Below, piece by piece: positions 43,553-51,977 of a DNA stretch of 64,000 nt. The notes beneath the pieces were generated by a model. The model made no database searches. It worked only from the letters and a program-made list of their open reading frames with translations, and was not told the DNA's origin. A program made the translations under genes and the position numbers. The first letter of the stretch is position 1. Each line of letters opens with the position of its first letter. The stretch is from Streptomyces sp. NBC_01429 (GTDB lineage Bacteria > Actinomycetota > Actinomycetes > Streptomycetales > Streptomycetaceae): the NCBI RefSeq assembly GCF_036231945.1, contig NZ_CP109599.1, forward strand, positions 6,351,501 to 6,415,500. Reading direction: 5' to 3'.

Positions 43553-44429
43553 CCAGCAGCCAGGTCAGGATCCGGGGAAGCGCGTGCAGCGCGTCGAAGT
43601 GCGCGGCGGCCGGCTCCAGTACGGCCGTGGCGCCCGGGATCCGTTCCGCGAGCCAGCGGGAGTGGCCGACCGGGGAGAACACGTCCTTCTCGCCGTGCCA
43701 CAGCAGCACAGGCCCCCGGATGTCGGCCGGGTCGAACCCCCAGGGCCCGGCGAAGGCGAGGGCGTCGTCGATCCAGCCGTACGCCGAACCGCGCAGCGCC
43801 TCCTGGTAGTTGCGCAGCAGCATCGTCCTGACCCCGGCGTCGGAGACCACCATGAGGTCGGAGTCGGTCAGCTCCCTGCGCAGATCGTCCAGCAGCCGCA
43901 CAGGGTTCTTCCTGATCGCGTCGGCGCGCGGCGTGAGCCGGGCCGCCACCCCGCCCGGGTCCCGGTGCGCGGTGGTGTACTCCGCCACGTTCGAGGCGGC
44001 CATGCCCTCGAACCAGTCGAGCCCGGCCGCGTCCCACGGCGCCAGGGGGACCAGCGCGGCGGTCCGGGTCACCCGCTCGGGCAGCAGCGCCGCGCAGGCC
44101 AGGGCGTGCGGCGCACCGCCCGAGCGGCCCGCGACGGCGAAGCGTTCGAGGCCGAGCGCGTCGGCGATCGCCGCCACGTCCTGGGCCACATCGGCGACGG
44201 TGCGCCCCTCCAGGCGGTCGGAACCGCCGTATCCGGGCCGGTCGTAGGCGATCAGCTGCATGCCCCGCTGGTAGAGCACCATGCCGCGCGGGGCGGGACC
44301 CAGTCTGCTGCCCGGTGTGCCGTGCAGCAGGAAGACCGGTCTGCCGCGCGGGTCCCCCAGCCGCTCGACCATCAGATGCCGCCCGTCCGCCGCGCGCACC
44401 CGACGTCGCACCCCTGCCCCTCTCGCCAT
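43491..44429 (-). CDS. alpha/beta hydrolase
   Basis: A 312-residue alpha/beta-fold hydrolase. VFLLHGTPGSR is the oxyanion-hole HG motif; the nucleophile elbow is AGRSGGAPHAL, with Gly-Arg-Ser-Gly-Gly rather than GxSxG with a small residue; the acid is in WHGEKDVFSP and the His in AAAHFDALH. The ATG at 44429 has no ribosome site; GTG six codons in (44411) does, after GAGGGGCA, and gives VRRRVRAADG, so the true start may be there. The C-terminus (RDGQDSRDDRHGQDDRHG) is repeat-encoded and probably not functional. Cytoplasmic; substrate unknown. Confidence 0.88.
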   Translation of the reverse strand: MARGAGVRRRVRAADGRHLMVERLGDPRGRPVFLLHGTPGSRLGPAPRGMVLYQRGMQLIAYDRPGYGGSDRLEGRTVADVAQDVAAIADALGLERFAVAGRSGGAPHALACAALLPERVTRTAALVPLAPWDAAGLDWFEGMAASNVAEYTTAHRDPGGVAARLTPRADAIRKNPVRLLDDLRRELTDSDLMVVSDAGVRTMLLRNYQEALRGSAYGWIDDALAFAGPWGFDPADIRGPVLLWHGEKDVFSPVGHSRWLAERIPGATAVLEPAAAHFDALHALPRILTWLLADRDGQDSRDDRHGQDDRHG

Positions 44430-44446
44430 ACGTACGTGATACGTAA

Positions 44447-44460
44447 TCCGACCGGTCGGA
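44447..44460. promoter_or_regulatory. 14-bp perfect palindrome upstream of alpha/beta hydrolase
   Basis: TCCGACCGGTCGGA lies 18 bases before the hydrolase start, flanked by ATACGTACGTGATACGTA (44429-44445). The site resembles TetR-family operators of Streptomyces. No regulator is adjacent. Confidence 0.5.
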
Positions 44461-44827
44461 ACTCACCGCTGTACGGGCCTGTTCGACCGCGGGCCCGGTT
44501 TCACGATGATTGTCCAGGCTCGGAGCCGAATCTGTAAGGTCACATCGCGGAACGTGAACGGAAATCGCGATTCATACGTGGCTCGGATTCAGGACAGGAC
44601 TAGTCCTCACCGGCCGCCGACGCGGCCGTCACCCCAGGTGTTTCCCGGACATCAACTCCCCTTCTCAGCAGGGGTTTTGTCATGGCCGTCCGACTGACAC
44701 CTCTGTTCGGGGGATCGTCCTGAAGTCGACCTTGTGTTCGGCTGAAGGGTCTCGCAATAGTGGGCGACCTCATCCCCGCGCCAGAACCCCCCACACACTC
44801 CGGCGCGGGCCCCACAGGAGGTTGACC
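44461..44827. promoter_or_regulatory. upstream region of the second S1 protease
   Basis: No gene is seen. The segment 44500-44590 is AT-richer. A 12-base palindrome AGGACTAGTCCT sits at 44596-44607, and AGGAGG at 44816-44821 is the ribosome site for the protease. A distinct -35/-10 pair is not assignable. Confidence 0.4.
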
Positions 44828-46171
44828 TTGAGCCATCGGCGTATATCCAAGAAGCGTGTGACCATGGCGGGCGGCGCCGTGGTGGCGCTGGCCATCGCGG
44901 GTGTCACGCTCCAGAACGCGAACGCCAGTGAGGAAAAGCCTCAGTTCGAGCTGAAGACCCTGTCGGCGACGGCGGCCGGCACTCTCGCGTCCACCCTCAA
45001 CGGGAATCTCGGCGAGAGCGCGGCCGGCTGGTACTACGAGGCCGGGACCAAGGCCCTCGTGATGAACGTCGTCGACGAGTCGGCGGCCGAGACCGTACGG
45101 CAGGCGGGCGGCAAGGCCAGAGTCGTCCAGAACTCGACGGCCGAACTGAAGAGCGCCCGGCAGACCCTCACCTCCCGGGCCACCATCCCGGGTACGTCCT
45201 GGGCGGTCGACCCGGTCACCAACAAGGTGGTCGTCACGGCGGACCGCACGGTCACCGGCGACGCGTGGGACACGCTCAGCGGTGTGGTGGACGGACTCGG
45301 CGGCAAGGCCGAACTGAAGAAGTCGGCGGGGGAGTTCAAGACCTTCGTCTCCGGCGGTGACCCGATCCTGGGCGGCAACGCGCGCTGCTCGCTGGGCTTC
45401 AACGTGGTCAAGGACGGCGCACCGCACTTCCTGACCGCCGGGCACTGCACGGAAGAGATCCAGACGTGGGCCGACGGGCAGGGCAACCAGATCGGGACGA
45501 CCGTCGCCTCCGCCTTCCCGGTGAGCGACTTCGGCCTGGTCAAGTACGACGACGCCGCCACGGACGCCCCCAGTGAGGTGAACCTCTACGACGGCAGCAG
45601 CCAGCAGATCGCCCAGGCGGGCGAGGCGGTCGTCGGGCAGCAGGTGGTCCGCAGCGGCTCCACCACCGAGGTCTCCGACGGCCAGGTCACCGGGCTCGAC
45701 GCCACGGTGAACTACGGCAACGGCGACATCGTCAACGGGCTCATCCAGACCACCGTCTGCGCCGAGCCCGGCGACAGCGGCGGCTCGCTCTTCGCCGGTG
45801 ACACGGCGCTCGGTCTGACCTCGGGCGGCAGCGGTGACTGCACCTCGGGCGGCGAGACGTTCTTCCAGCCGGTGACGACGGCGCTCGCCGAGGTCGGCGC
45901 GGAGATCGGCGACGGGTCGGGCGCGGGCGCGGGTGCCGGTGCGGGCGACGCCGGTGACGGCGCGGGTGACGGCGCGGGCGACGCGGCCGGTGACGACACC
46001 GGTGCCGGTGGCGACCAGGCTGGCGACCAGGCCGGTGACGCTGTCGGCGACCAGGCGGGCGACCAGGCGGGCGACCAGGCGGGCGAAGAGGCCGGCAACG
46101 CGAACGAGGACGGGAACGCGAACGGCAACGGCAACGGTTCCGGCTACCGGAGCGGCAACCGGTCGCACTGA
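44828..46171 (+). CDS. secreted S1 serine protease with pro-domain and acidic tail
   Basis: A 447-residue prepro-protease related to streptogrisins. The signal peptide is VTMAGGAVVALAIAGVTL with cleavage near NANA. A pro-domain of the alpha-lytic type spans about 35-173. The catalytic domain starts VSGGDPILGGNARC at Val174, with His206 (LTAGHCTE), Asp234 (VSDFGLVKY) and Ser317 (EPGDSGGSL). After residue 361 comes an 85-residue Gly/Ala/Asp/Gln tail with GDQA repeats and NGNGNGSG, probably a flexible linker or wall-associated segment with no recognisable anchor. Start TTG at 44828 was chosen because AGGAGG lies six bases before it; an in-frame TTG two codons upstream is too close to that site. 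Confidence 0.9.
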   Translation: MSHRRISKKRVTMAGGAVVALAIAGVTLQNANASEEKPQFELKTLSATAAGTLASTLNGNLGESAAGWYYEAGTKALVMNVVDESAAETVRQAGGKARVVQNSTAELKSARQTLTSRATIPGTSWAVDPVTNKVVVTADRTVTGDAWDTLSGVVDGLGGKAELKKSAGEFKTFVSGGDPILGGNARCSLGFNVVKDGAPHFLTAGHCTEEIQTWADGQGNQIGTTVASAFPVSDFGLVKYDDAATDAPSEVNLYDGSSQQIAQAGEAVVGQQVVRSGSTTEVSDGQVTGLDATVNYGNGDIVNGLIQTTVCAEPGDSGGSLFAGDTALGLTSGGSGDCTSGGETFFQPVTTALAEVGAEIGDGSGAGAGAGAGDAGDGAGDGAGDAAGDDTGAGGDQAGDQAGDAVGDQAGDQAGDQAGEEAGNANEDGNANGNGNGSGYRSGNRSH

Positions 46172-46227
46172 CGCCCTCTCCGCCCCCCCGCATACGCGAA
46201 CAAACACGCGCACACGCACCACCGGCT

Positions 46228-46276
46228 CACCACGGGAGCCCGGACCGCCCGCGCGGCGGTCCGGGCTCCCGTGGTG
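46228..46276. terminator. long hairpin between protease and dnaE2
   Basis: A perfect 22-base-pair stem (46228-46249 with 46255-46276) and loop CGCGC lie 56 bases after the protease stop and 120 bases before dnaE2. No U tract. Confidence 0.88.
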
Positions 46277-46310
46277 TGTCCGGGGCCGGACGGCGGCACC
46301 GAAAGTCGTA

Positions 46311-46326
46311 TCGCACGCACGTTCGA
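46311..46326. promoter_or_regulatory. SOS (LexA) box upstream of dnaE2
   Basis: TCGCACGCACGTTCGA matches the actinobacterial LexA consensus TCGAAC-N4-GTTCGA at 11 of 12 defined positions. It lies 70 bases before the dnaE2 ATG, and a TATGGT -10-like hexamer follows at 46336-46341, so LexA would cover the promoter. Confidence 0.82.
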
Positions 46327-46395
46327 AACTTGGTCTATGGTGGAGAGCCACGAGGGGGGTGAGAACGGACTGATCCAGGAATCCAGGAGGTGCGG

Positions 46396-49300
46396 ATGCC
46401 CGGCTTCACGCATCTGCGCACCGTCTCCGGATTCTCCCTGCGCTACGGGGCCTCCCACCCGGAACGGCTGGCGCGGCGCGCCGCCGAGCGCGGCATGGAC
46501 GCCATCGCCCTGACCGACCGCGACACCCTCGCGGGCGCCGTCCGCTTCGCCAAGGCGTGCGCCGAGGAGGGGGTGCGGCCGATCTTCGGCACGCAGCTGG
46601 CGGTGGGCGAGCGCCCGGCTCGCGAGCGGGACCCGCGCGAGCGCGGCTCCGGCCCCACCACGCGCCGGCGTACCCCCGTGCGCGGCGGCGCCTTCATCGA
46701 CGAGTCCACGCCCCGCGCGCTCTTCCTCGCCAGGGACGGCGCGGCGGGCTGGGCCGAGCTGTGCCGGCTCGTCTCCACCGCGCACGCGGCCGGCGAGGGC
46801 GGCCCGCTGCTGCCCTGGACCGACAACCACGGCGCGGGACTGACCGTCCTCCTCGGCCCGGACTCCGAGACCGGCCGCGCCCTCGCGGCGGGCCGCCCCG
46901 ACCGGGCCGCCCGGCTGCTGGCGCCCTGGCGGGAGATCTACGGCGACGCGCTGCGCCTGGAGGTCGTGCACCACGGACGTACCGGTACGGACGCGGGCAC
47001 CGGCCCCGGCTCGCTGCGCCATGCCGCCCGTACCCTCGGCTTCGCCACCGAACAGGGCGTACGCGCGGTGCTCAGCAACGCCGTGCGCTACGCCGACCCC
47101 GGACAGGGCCCGGTCGCCGACGTCCTCGACGCGGCCCGCCTGCTGGTCCCCGTCGATCCGCGCCGGGGCCTGGACAGCGGCGAGCGCTGGCTCAAGGACC
47201 CGGCCGCGATGGCCCGCACCGCCGAGCTGGTCGCCGAGGCCGCAGGGTTGCGCCGTGACACCGCGCACCGGCTGCTCGCCCTGACCGAGGAGACCGCCGC
47301 GGCCTGTCTGGTCGACCCCGAGGACGATCTCGGGCTCGGCTCCGTCCACTTCCCCGAACCCCGGCTGGTCGGCGCCGACCGCCGTACCGCCTCCCGGGTG
47401 CTGCGCTCGCGCGCCGCCGCCGGGATGGTGCTGCGCGGCTACGACCGGCGGAGCGACCACCGGGAGTACTGGGCGCGGCTCGACGCCGAGCTGCGCACGA
47501 TCGACCGGATGAGCTTCGCCTCTTACTTCCTCACCGTCGCCGGGGTCGTCGACGACATCCGGGGGATGGGCATCCGGGTCGCCGCCAGGGGCTCGGGCGC
47601 CGGTTCCCTGGTCAACCATCTGCTGGGCATCGCGCACGCCGATCCGGTCGCGCACGGGCTGCTGATGGAACGGTTCCTCTCCACCCGGCGCCCCGGTCTG
47701 CCGGACATCGACATCGACGTCGAGTCCGCGCGCCGGCTGGAGGTCTACCGCGCGATCCTCGACCGCTTCGGCCCCGGCCGGGTCGCGGCCGTAGCCATGC
47801 CGGAGACCTACCGGGTGCGGCACGCCGTACGGGACGTGGGCGCGGCCCTCTCCATGGACCCCGCCGAGATCGACCGGATCGCCAAGGCGTTCCCGCACAT
47901 CCGGGCCAGGGACGCCCGCGCCGCGATGGAGGAGCTGCCGGAACTGCGCGAGGTGGCGCGGGACAAGGGGCGCCGCGCCAGGATGTGGGAGCTGGTGGAG
48001 GCGCTGGACGCGCTGCCGCGCGGCGTCGCCATGCACCCGTGCGGGGTGCTGCTCTCGGACGCCTCGCTGCTGCGCCGTACCCCGGTGGTGCCGACCAGCG
48101 GCGAGCACTTCCCCATGTCCCAGTTCGACAAGGAGGACGTCGAGGACCTGGGGCTGCTCAAACTCGATGTGCTGGGCGTGCGGATGCAGTCGGCGATGGC
48201 GCACGCGGTCGCCGAGATCACCCGGGCCACCGGGGAGCCGGTGGACATCGACGATCCGGAGCAGGTGCCGGAGGGCGACCCGGAGACCTACCGGCTGATC
48301 CGGTCCGCCGAGACGCTGGGCTGCTTCCAGATCGAGTCGCCGGGCCAGCGCGATCTGGTCGGCAGGCTCCAGCCCGCCACCTTCCACGACCTGGTGGTCG
48401 ACATCTCGCTCTTCCGGCCGGGGCCGGTGGCGGCCGACATGGTGCGGCCGTTCATCGAGGCCAGGCACGGCCGGGCGCCCGTCCGCTACCCCCATCCCGA
48501 TCTGGAGGCGCCGCTGCGGGAGACCTGCGGCGTGGTCGTCTTCCACGAGCAGATCATCCGGATGGTGGACATCATGACCGGCTGCGGCCGGGAGGAGGCG
48601 GACAAGGTGCGGCGCGGTCTGTCCGACCCGGAGTCGCTGGGCCGGATCCGCGCCTGGTTCGACCGGCTGACCCGGCAGCGGGGGTACGCGCCCGAGGTGG
48701 TGGCGCGCGCCTGGGAGATCGTCGAGGCGTTCGGCTCGTACGGCTTCTGCAAGGCGCACGCCGTGGCCTTCGCCGTACCGACCTATCAGTCGGCGTGGCT
48801 CAAGGCGCACCATCCGGCGGCCTTCTACGCCGGGCTGCTCACCCATGACCCGGGGATGTATCCGAAGCGGCTGCTGCTGGCGGACGCGCGGCGGCGGGGG
48901 GTGCCGGTGCTGCCGCTGGATGTGAACCGGTCGACGGTCGCTCATAGAGTCGAACTGGTGTCTGATGAAAGGAGAGGTGGCGGCACCTGGGGGGTGCGGC
49001 TGGCGCTCCTCGACGTGCACGGCATCAGCGAGGCCGAGGCGGCGCGGATCGAGGCCGGGCAGCCCTACTCCTCGCTGCGCGACTTCTGGCAGCGGGCCAG
49101 GCCCGCCCGTCCCGTCGCCGAACGGCTGGCGCAGGTGGGCGCGCTGGACATGTTCGGTGCCAACCGCCGTGATCTGCTGCTGCATCTGTCCGAGCTGGCC
49201 GGCCCGCGGCGCGCCGCGGGCGCGTACGGCGACCAGCTCCCGCTGGAGGGAGGGCGGCGCACGGCCCCCGCCGGGCTGCCCGACCTGGGGGACGCGGAGC

Positions 49301-49896
49301 GGCTCAGCGCCGAGCTGGGCGTCCTCGGCATGGACGCCTCCCGCCATCTGATGGCGGATCACCACGCCTTCCTGGACGAGCTGGGGGCGCTGCCGGCCAA
49401 GCGGCTGCGAGGGGCGGAGCACGGCAGGACCGTCCTGGTCGCCGGCGCCAAGGTGGCCACCCAGACCCCGCCGGTCCGCTCCGGGAAGCGGGTCATCTTC
49501 ACCACGCTGGACGACGGTACGGGCCTGGTCGACCTCGCCTTCTTCGACGACAGCCACGAGGCGTGCGCGCACACCGTCTTCCACTCCTGGCTGCTGCTGG
49601 TGCGCGGGGTGGTGCAGCGGCGCGGCCCGCGCAGCCTGAGCGTGGTGGGCGCGGCGGCCTGGAACCTGGCGGAGCTGGTGGAGCTGCGCAGGACGGGCGG
49701 CCTGGAGGCGGTCGCGGCGGCGCTGGACGCCCCCGCCCCCGCCCCCGCTTCCGGCGCCGGGGCGGGCGACTCCGGCCGGCGCATCCAGCTGTCCACGGGC
49801 TACGAGCTGAACCCGTGGGCGGATCTGCGGCCGCCCGGCGAAGGGGCCGCGACCGGACGGAAGTTCTGGCACGCCAGCCCGGGGAGCGCGGGATGA
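46396..49896 (+). CDS. dnaE2: error-prone DNA polymerase III alpha subunit DnaE2 (ImuC)
   Basis: A 1166-residue C-family polymerase. The N-terminal PHP domain is FTHLRTVSGFSLRYGASHP with AIALTDRDTLAGAV. The palm has the catalytic acidic triad PDIDIDVES (Asp437, 439, 441), and RGSGAGSLVNHLLG and SYGFCKAHAVAFA are typical of DnaE. The C-terminal OB region is VLVAGAKVATQTPPVRSGKR. Lack of the clamp-binding tail and exonuclease-interacting features and its pairing with a Y-family protein fit the inducible DnaE2 used in lesion bypass. ATG chosen because AGGAGG ends six bases upstream; the GTG two codons earlier overlaps that site. Confidence 0.93.
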   Translation: MPGFTHLRTVSGFSLRYGASHPERLARRAAERGMDAIALTDRDTLAGAVRFAKACAEEGVRPIFGTQLAVGERPARERDPRERGSGPTTRRRTPVRGGAFIDESTPRALFLARDGAAGWAELCRLVSTAHAAGEGGPLLPWTDNHGAGLTVLLGPDSETGRALAAGRPDRAARLLAPWREIYGDALRLEVVHHGRTGTDAGTGPGSLRHAARTLGFATEQGVRAVLSNAVRYADPGQGPVADVLDAARLLVPVDPRRGLDSGERWLKDPAAMARTAELVAEAAGLRRDTAHRLLALTEETAAACLVDPEDDLGLGSVHFPEPRLVGADRRTASRVLRSRAAAGMVLRGYDRRSDHREYWARLDAELRTIDRMSFASYFLTVAGVVDDIRGMGIRVAARGSGAGSLVNHLLGIAHADPVAHGLLMERFLSTRRPGLPDIDIDVESARRLEVYRAILDRFGPGRVAAVAMPETYRVRHAVRDVGAALSMDPAEIDRIAKAFPHIRARDARAAMEELPELREVARDKGRRARMWELVEALDALPRGVAMHPCGVLLSDASLLRRTPVVPTSGEHFPMSQFDKEDVEDLGLLKLDVLGVRMQSAMAHAVAEITRATGEPVDIDDPEQVPEGDPETYRLIRSAETLGCFQIESPGQRDLVGRLQPATFHDLVVDISLFRPGPVAADMVRPFIEARHGRAPVRYPHPDLEAPLRETCGVVVFHEQIIRMVDIMTGCGREEADKVRRGLSDPESLGRIRAWFDRLTRQRGYAPEVVARAWEIVEAFGSYGFCKAHAVAFAVPTYQSAWLKAHHPAAFYAGLLTHDPGMYPKRLLLADARRRGVPVLPLDVNRSTVAHRVELVSDERRGGGTWGVRLALLDVHGISEAEAARIEAGQPYSSLRDFWQRARPARPVAERLAQVGALDMFGANRRDLLLHLSELAGPRRAAGAYGDQLPLEGGRRTAPAGLPDLGDAERLSAELGVLGMDASRHLMADHHAFLDELGALPAKRLRGAEHGRTVLVAGAKVATQTPPVRSGKRVIFTTLDDGTGLVDLAFFDDSHEACAHTVFHSWLLLVRGVVQRRGPRSLSVVGAAAWNLAELVELRRTGGLEAVAAALDAPAPAPASGAGAGDSGRRIQLSTGYELNPWADLRPPGEGAATGRKFWHASPGSAG

Positions 49897-50873
49897 TCCT
49901 CTGTATACGGCTCGAAGGGAAGAACGACGCCGAGGCCGCGCCCTCCGCGCTGCCGGCGCTGCTCGGCCTCGCCGAGGACATCAGCCCCGTGGTCCAGGCG
50001 CTGCCGCCGGACACCGCGCTCGTCGATGTGCGCGGCGCGCGGCGGTACTTCGGGCGGGACGCCGCCGGGATCGCCTCCGTACTGCGGGTGCGGGCACTCG
50101 CGCATCTCGGCGTCGGCTGCGCGATCGGTGTGGCCGCCACCCCTCTGCTGGCGAGGATGGCCGCGCGGCGGGCCGCGCCGGGGACGACGCTCGTGGTGGC
50201 GGAGGACGAGCGCGCGGTACGGGAGTTCCTGGCGCCGTGTCCGGTCGGCGCGCTGCCGGGGGTCGGCGCCGCGACGGCCCGCGCGCTGCGTTCGTACGGA
50301 CTCGGCACCGTCGGCGCCGCCGCGGACGTGCCGCTGTCGACGCTCCAGCGGATCGTGGGGGTGCGCCCGGGGCGGGAGCTGTACGAGAAGGCGCGCGGCA
50401 TCGACCGCACGGCCGTCGCCCCGAACGCCGCCGCGCGCTCGGTCGCCGCCGAACGCTCCTTCCCCCGCGACGAGTTGGACCACGAACAGCACCGGCGCGC
50501 GCTGCTCTCGATCACCGAGGAGCTGGGGACGGGGATGCGCGGCACGGGCCGGGTGTGCCGCTCGCTGACGCTCACCGTGCGCTACGCGGACCGGTCCACG
50601 ACCACCCGTACCCGCGCGCTGCGCGAGCCGACCGCCCACTCGGCCGCGCTCGCCGCCGCCGTATACCGCGTCCATGAGTCGCTCGGGCTGCAACGGGCGC
50701 GGGTGCGGGCCTTCTCGGTACGGGCCGAGGGGCTGGTGGCGGTCGAACGGGCCGCCCGTCAGCTGACGTTCGACCCGGTGGACGAGCGGGCGCTGCGGAT
50801 CGAGGCGGTGGCGGATCTGGCGCGGGCGAGGTTCGGTCCACGGGCGATCGTGCCGGGGTCGCTGGCCGCGTGA
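49893..50873 (+). CDS. ImuB-like Y-family polymerase homologue, probably noncatalytic
   Basis: A 326-residue Y-family protein coupled to dnaE2 by an ATGA overlap. The helix-hairpin-helix region LPGVGAATARALRSYGL and little-finger region SFPRDELDHEQHRRALLSI are clear. The catalytic residues are missing: the N-terminus is MILCIRLEGKND without the DxDxFF motif, and the usual SxDE region reads PPDTALVDVRG. ImuB proteins have lost these residues and serve as a bridge between DnaE2, the clamp and partners. It is shorter than typical ImuB (lacking a C-terminal extension). No imuA is seen in the window. A degraded DinB is the alternative reading. Confidence 0.82.
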   Translation: MILCIRLEGKNDAEAAPSALPALLGLAEDISPVVQALPPDTALVDVRGARRYFGRDAAGIASVLRVRALAHLGVGCAIGVAATPLLARMAARRAAPGTTLVVAEDERAVREFLAPCPVGALPGVGAATARALRSYGLGTVGAAADVPLSTLQRIVGVRPGRELYEKARGIDRTAVAPNAAARSVAAERSFPRDELDHEQHRRALLSITEELGTGMRGTGRVCRSLTLTVRYADRSTTTRTRALREPTAHSAALAAAVYRVHESLGLQRARVRAFSVRAEGLVAVERAARQLTFDPVDERALRIEAVADLARARFGPRAIVPGSLAA

Positions 50874-50911
50874 GAGGGAGGGGGAAGAGGGCGTGCGGGA
50901 CCGCCGGAGTT

Positions 50912-50957
50912 TTACCGGCACGTAACTTCCCTTCTTCACCTTACCCGTGCGTAACTT
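50912..50957. promoter_or_regulatory. paired TTAC-N6-GTAA inverted repeats upstream of lipase
   Basis: TTACCGGCACGTAACTT (50912-50928) and TTACCCGTGCGTAACTT (50941-50957) are 17-base direct repeats (14 identities), each with an internal TTAC-N6-GTAA dyad. They begin 29 bases apart and end 81 bases before the lipase ATG, the layout of a two-site operator. Confidence 0.6.
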
Positions 50958-51038
50958 GTCATGCACAGCCGTAAATGTGGTCCGGGCCACAGGGCTGACA
51001 GCCATCGCTTTTCCCTTGAGCCGCAAGGAGATTGCCTG

Positions 51039-51926
51039 ATGCTGCCCTGGAAACGCGCGCTCGGCACGCTGAGCGCGCTGTTGCTGGCCGCCACCGTCAC
51101 GGTCACCCCAGCCGTCGCCGCGACCGCCTCCCCCACCACCGCCTCCTCCACCGTCGCCGCCGCGCCCAGCAGCGGCTGGAACAACTACGCGTGCAAGCCC
51201 TCCGCCGCCCATCCCCGCCCCGTCGTGCTCGTCCACGGCACGCTCGCCAACTCCGTCGACAACTGGCTCGGACTCGCCCCGTACCTGGTGAACCGGGGCT
51301 ACTGCGTCTTCTCCCTCGACTACGGCCAGCTCCCCGGCGTTCCGTTCTTCGGCGGCCTCGGCCCCGTCGACGCCTCGGCCGCCCAGCTCGCGACGTACGT
51401 GGACAAGGTGCTCGCGGCCACCGGCGCGGCGAAGGCCGATCTCGTCGGCCACTCCCAGGGCGGCATGATGCCGCGCTACTACCTGAAGTTCCTCGGCGGG
51501 GCGCCGAAGGTCAACGCGCTGGTCGGCATCGCCCCCAGCAACCGCGGCACCACCCTGCTCGGGCTGACCCGGCTGCTGCCGTACTTCCCCGGCGCGGCCG
51601 ACCTGCTGACCGACAAGACCCCGGCGCTGGCCGACCAGATAACCGGATCCGCCCTGCTGACCAAGCTCAACGAGGGCGGTGACACGGTTCCCGGGGTGCG
51701 CTACACGGTCATCGCGACCCGGTACGACGAGATCGTCACCCCGTACCGCTCCCAGTTCCTGACCGGCCCCGACGTACGGAACGTGCTGATCCAGGACCTG
51801 TGCCCGCTCGACCTGTCCGAACACGCGACGCTCGGTCTGATCGACCGGATCGCCTTCCACGAGGTGGCCAACGCGCTGGACCCGGCGCGCGCCACGCCGA
51901 CCACCTGTGCGTCGGTGATCGGCTGA
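51039..51926 (+). CDS. secreted lipase/esterase, alpha/beta hydrolase
   Basis: A 295-residue secreted lipase. The signal peptide is WKRALGTLSALLLAATVTV with cleavage near PAVAA. The fold shows RPVVLVHGTLAN (oxyanion HG), the nucleophile elbow LVGHSQGGMM, and catalytic acid/base in IATRYDEIVTPY and LSEHATLGLID. This matches class 2 lipases (Pfam lipase_2) of Streptomyces, acting on short to medium chain esters. The ATG has AAGGAG eight bases upstream. Two inverted-repeat operators precede it. Confidence 0.92.
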   Translation: MLPWKRALGTLSALLLAATVTVTPAVAATASPTTASSTVAAAPSSGWNNYACKPSAAHPRPVVLVHGTLANSVDNWLGLAPYLVNRGYCVFSLDYGQLPGVPFFGGLGPVDASAAQLATYVDKVLAATGAAKADLVGHSQGGMMPRYYLKFLGGAPKVNALVGIAPSNRGTTLLGLTRLLPYFPGAADLLTDKTPALADQITGSALLTKLNEGGDTVPGVRYTVIATRYDEIVTPYRSQFLTGPDVRNVLIQDLCPLDLSEHATLGLIDRIAFHEVANALDPARATPTTCASVIG

Positions 51927-51931
51927 CCGCG

Positions 51932-51967
51932 CCCGCGCGACCGCCGGAGGGACGGCGGTCGCGCGGG
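51932..51967. terminator. bidirectional hairpin between lipase and LPMO genes
   Basis: A 15-base-pair stem CCCGCGCGACCGCCG with its complement and a six-base loop GAGGGA lies 6 bases after the lipase stop and 11 bases from the leftward LPMO stop. No U tract. Confidence 0.85.
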
Positions 51968-51977
51968 TGGGTCCGGG

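Noticed and set aside
46144..49872. 1242-codon open frame antisense to dnaE2
   Set aside because: It mirrors the strong third-position GC bias of dnaE2; the translation is Arg/Gly/Val/Leu-biased without any domain.
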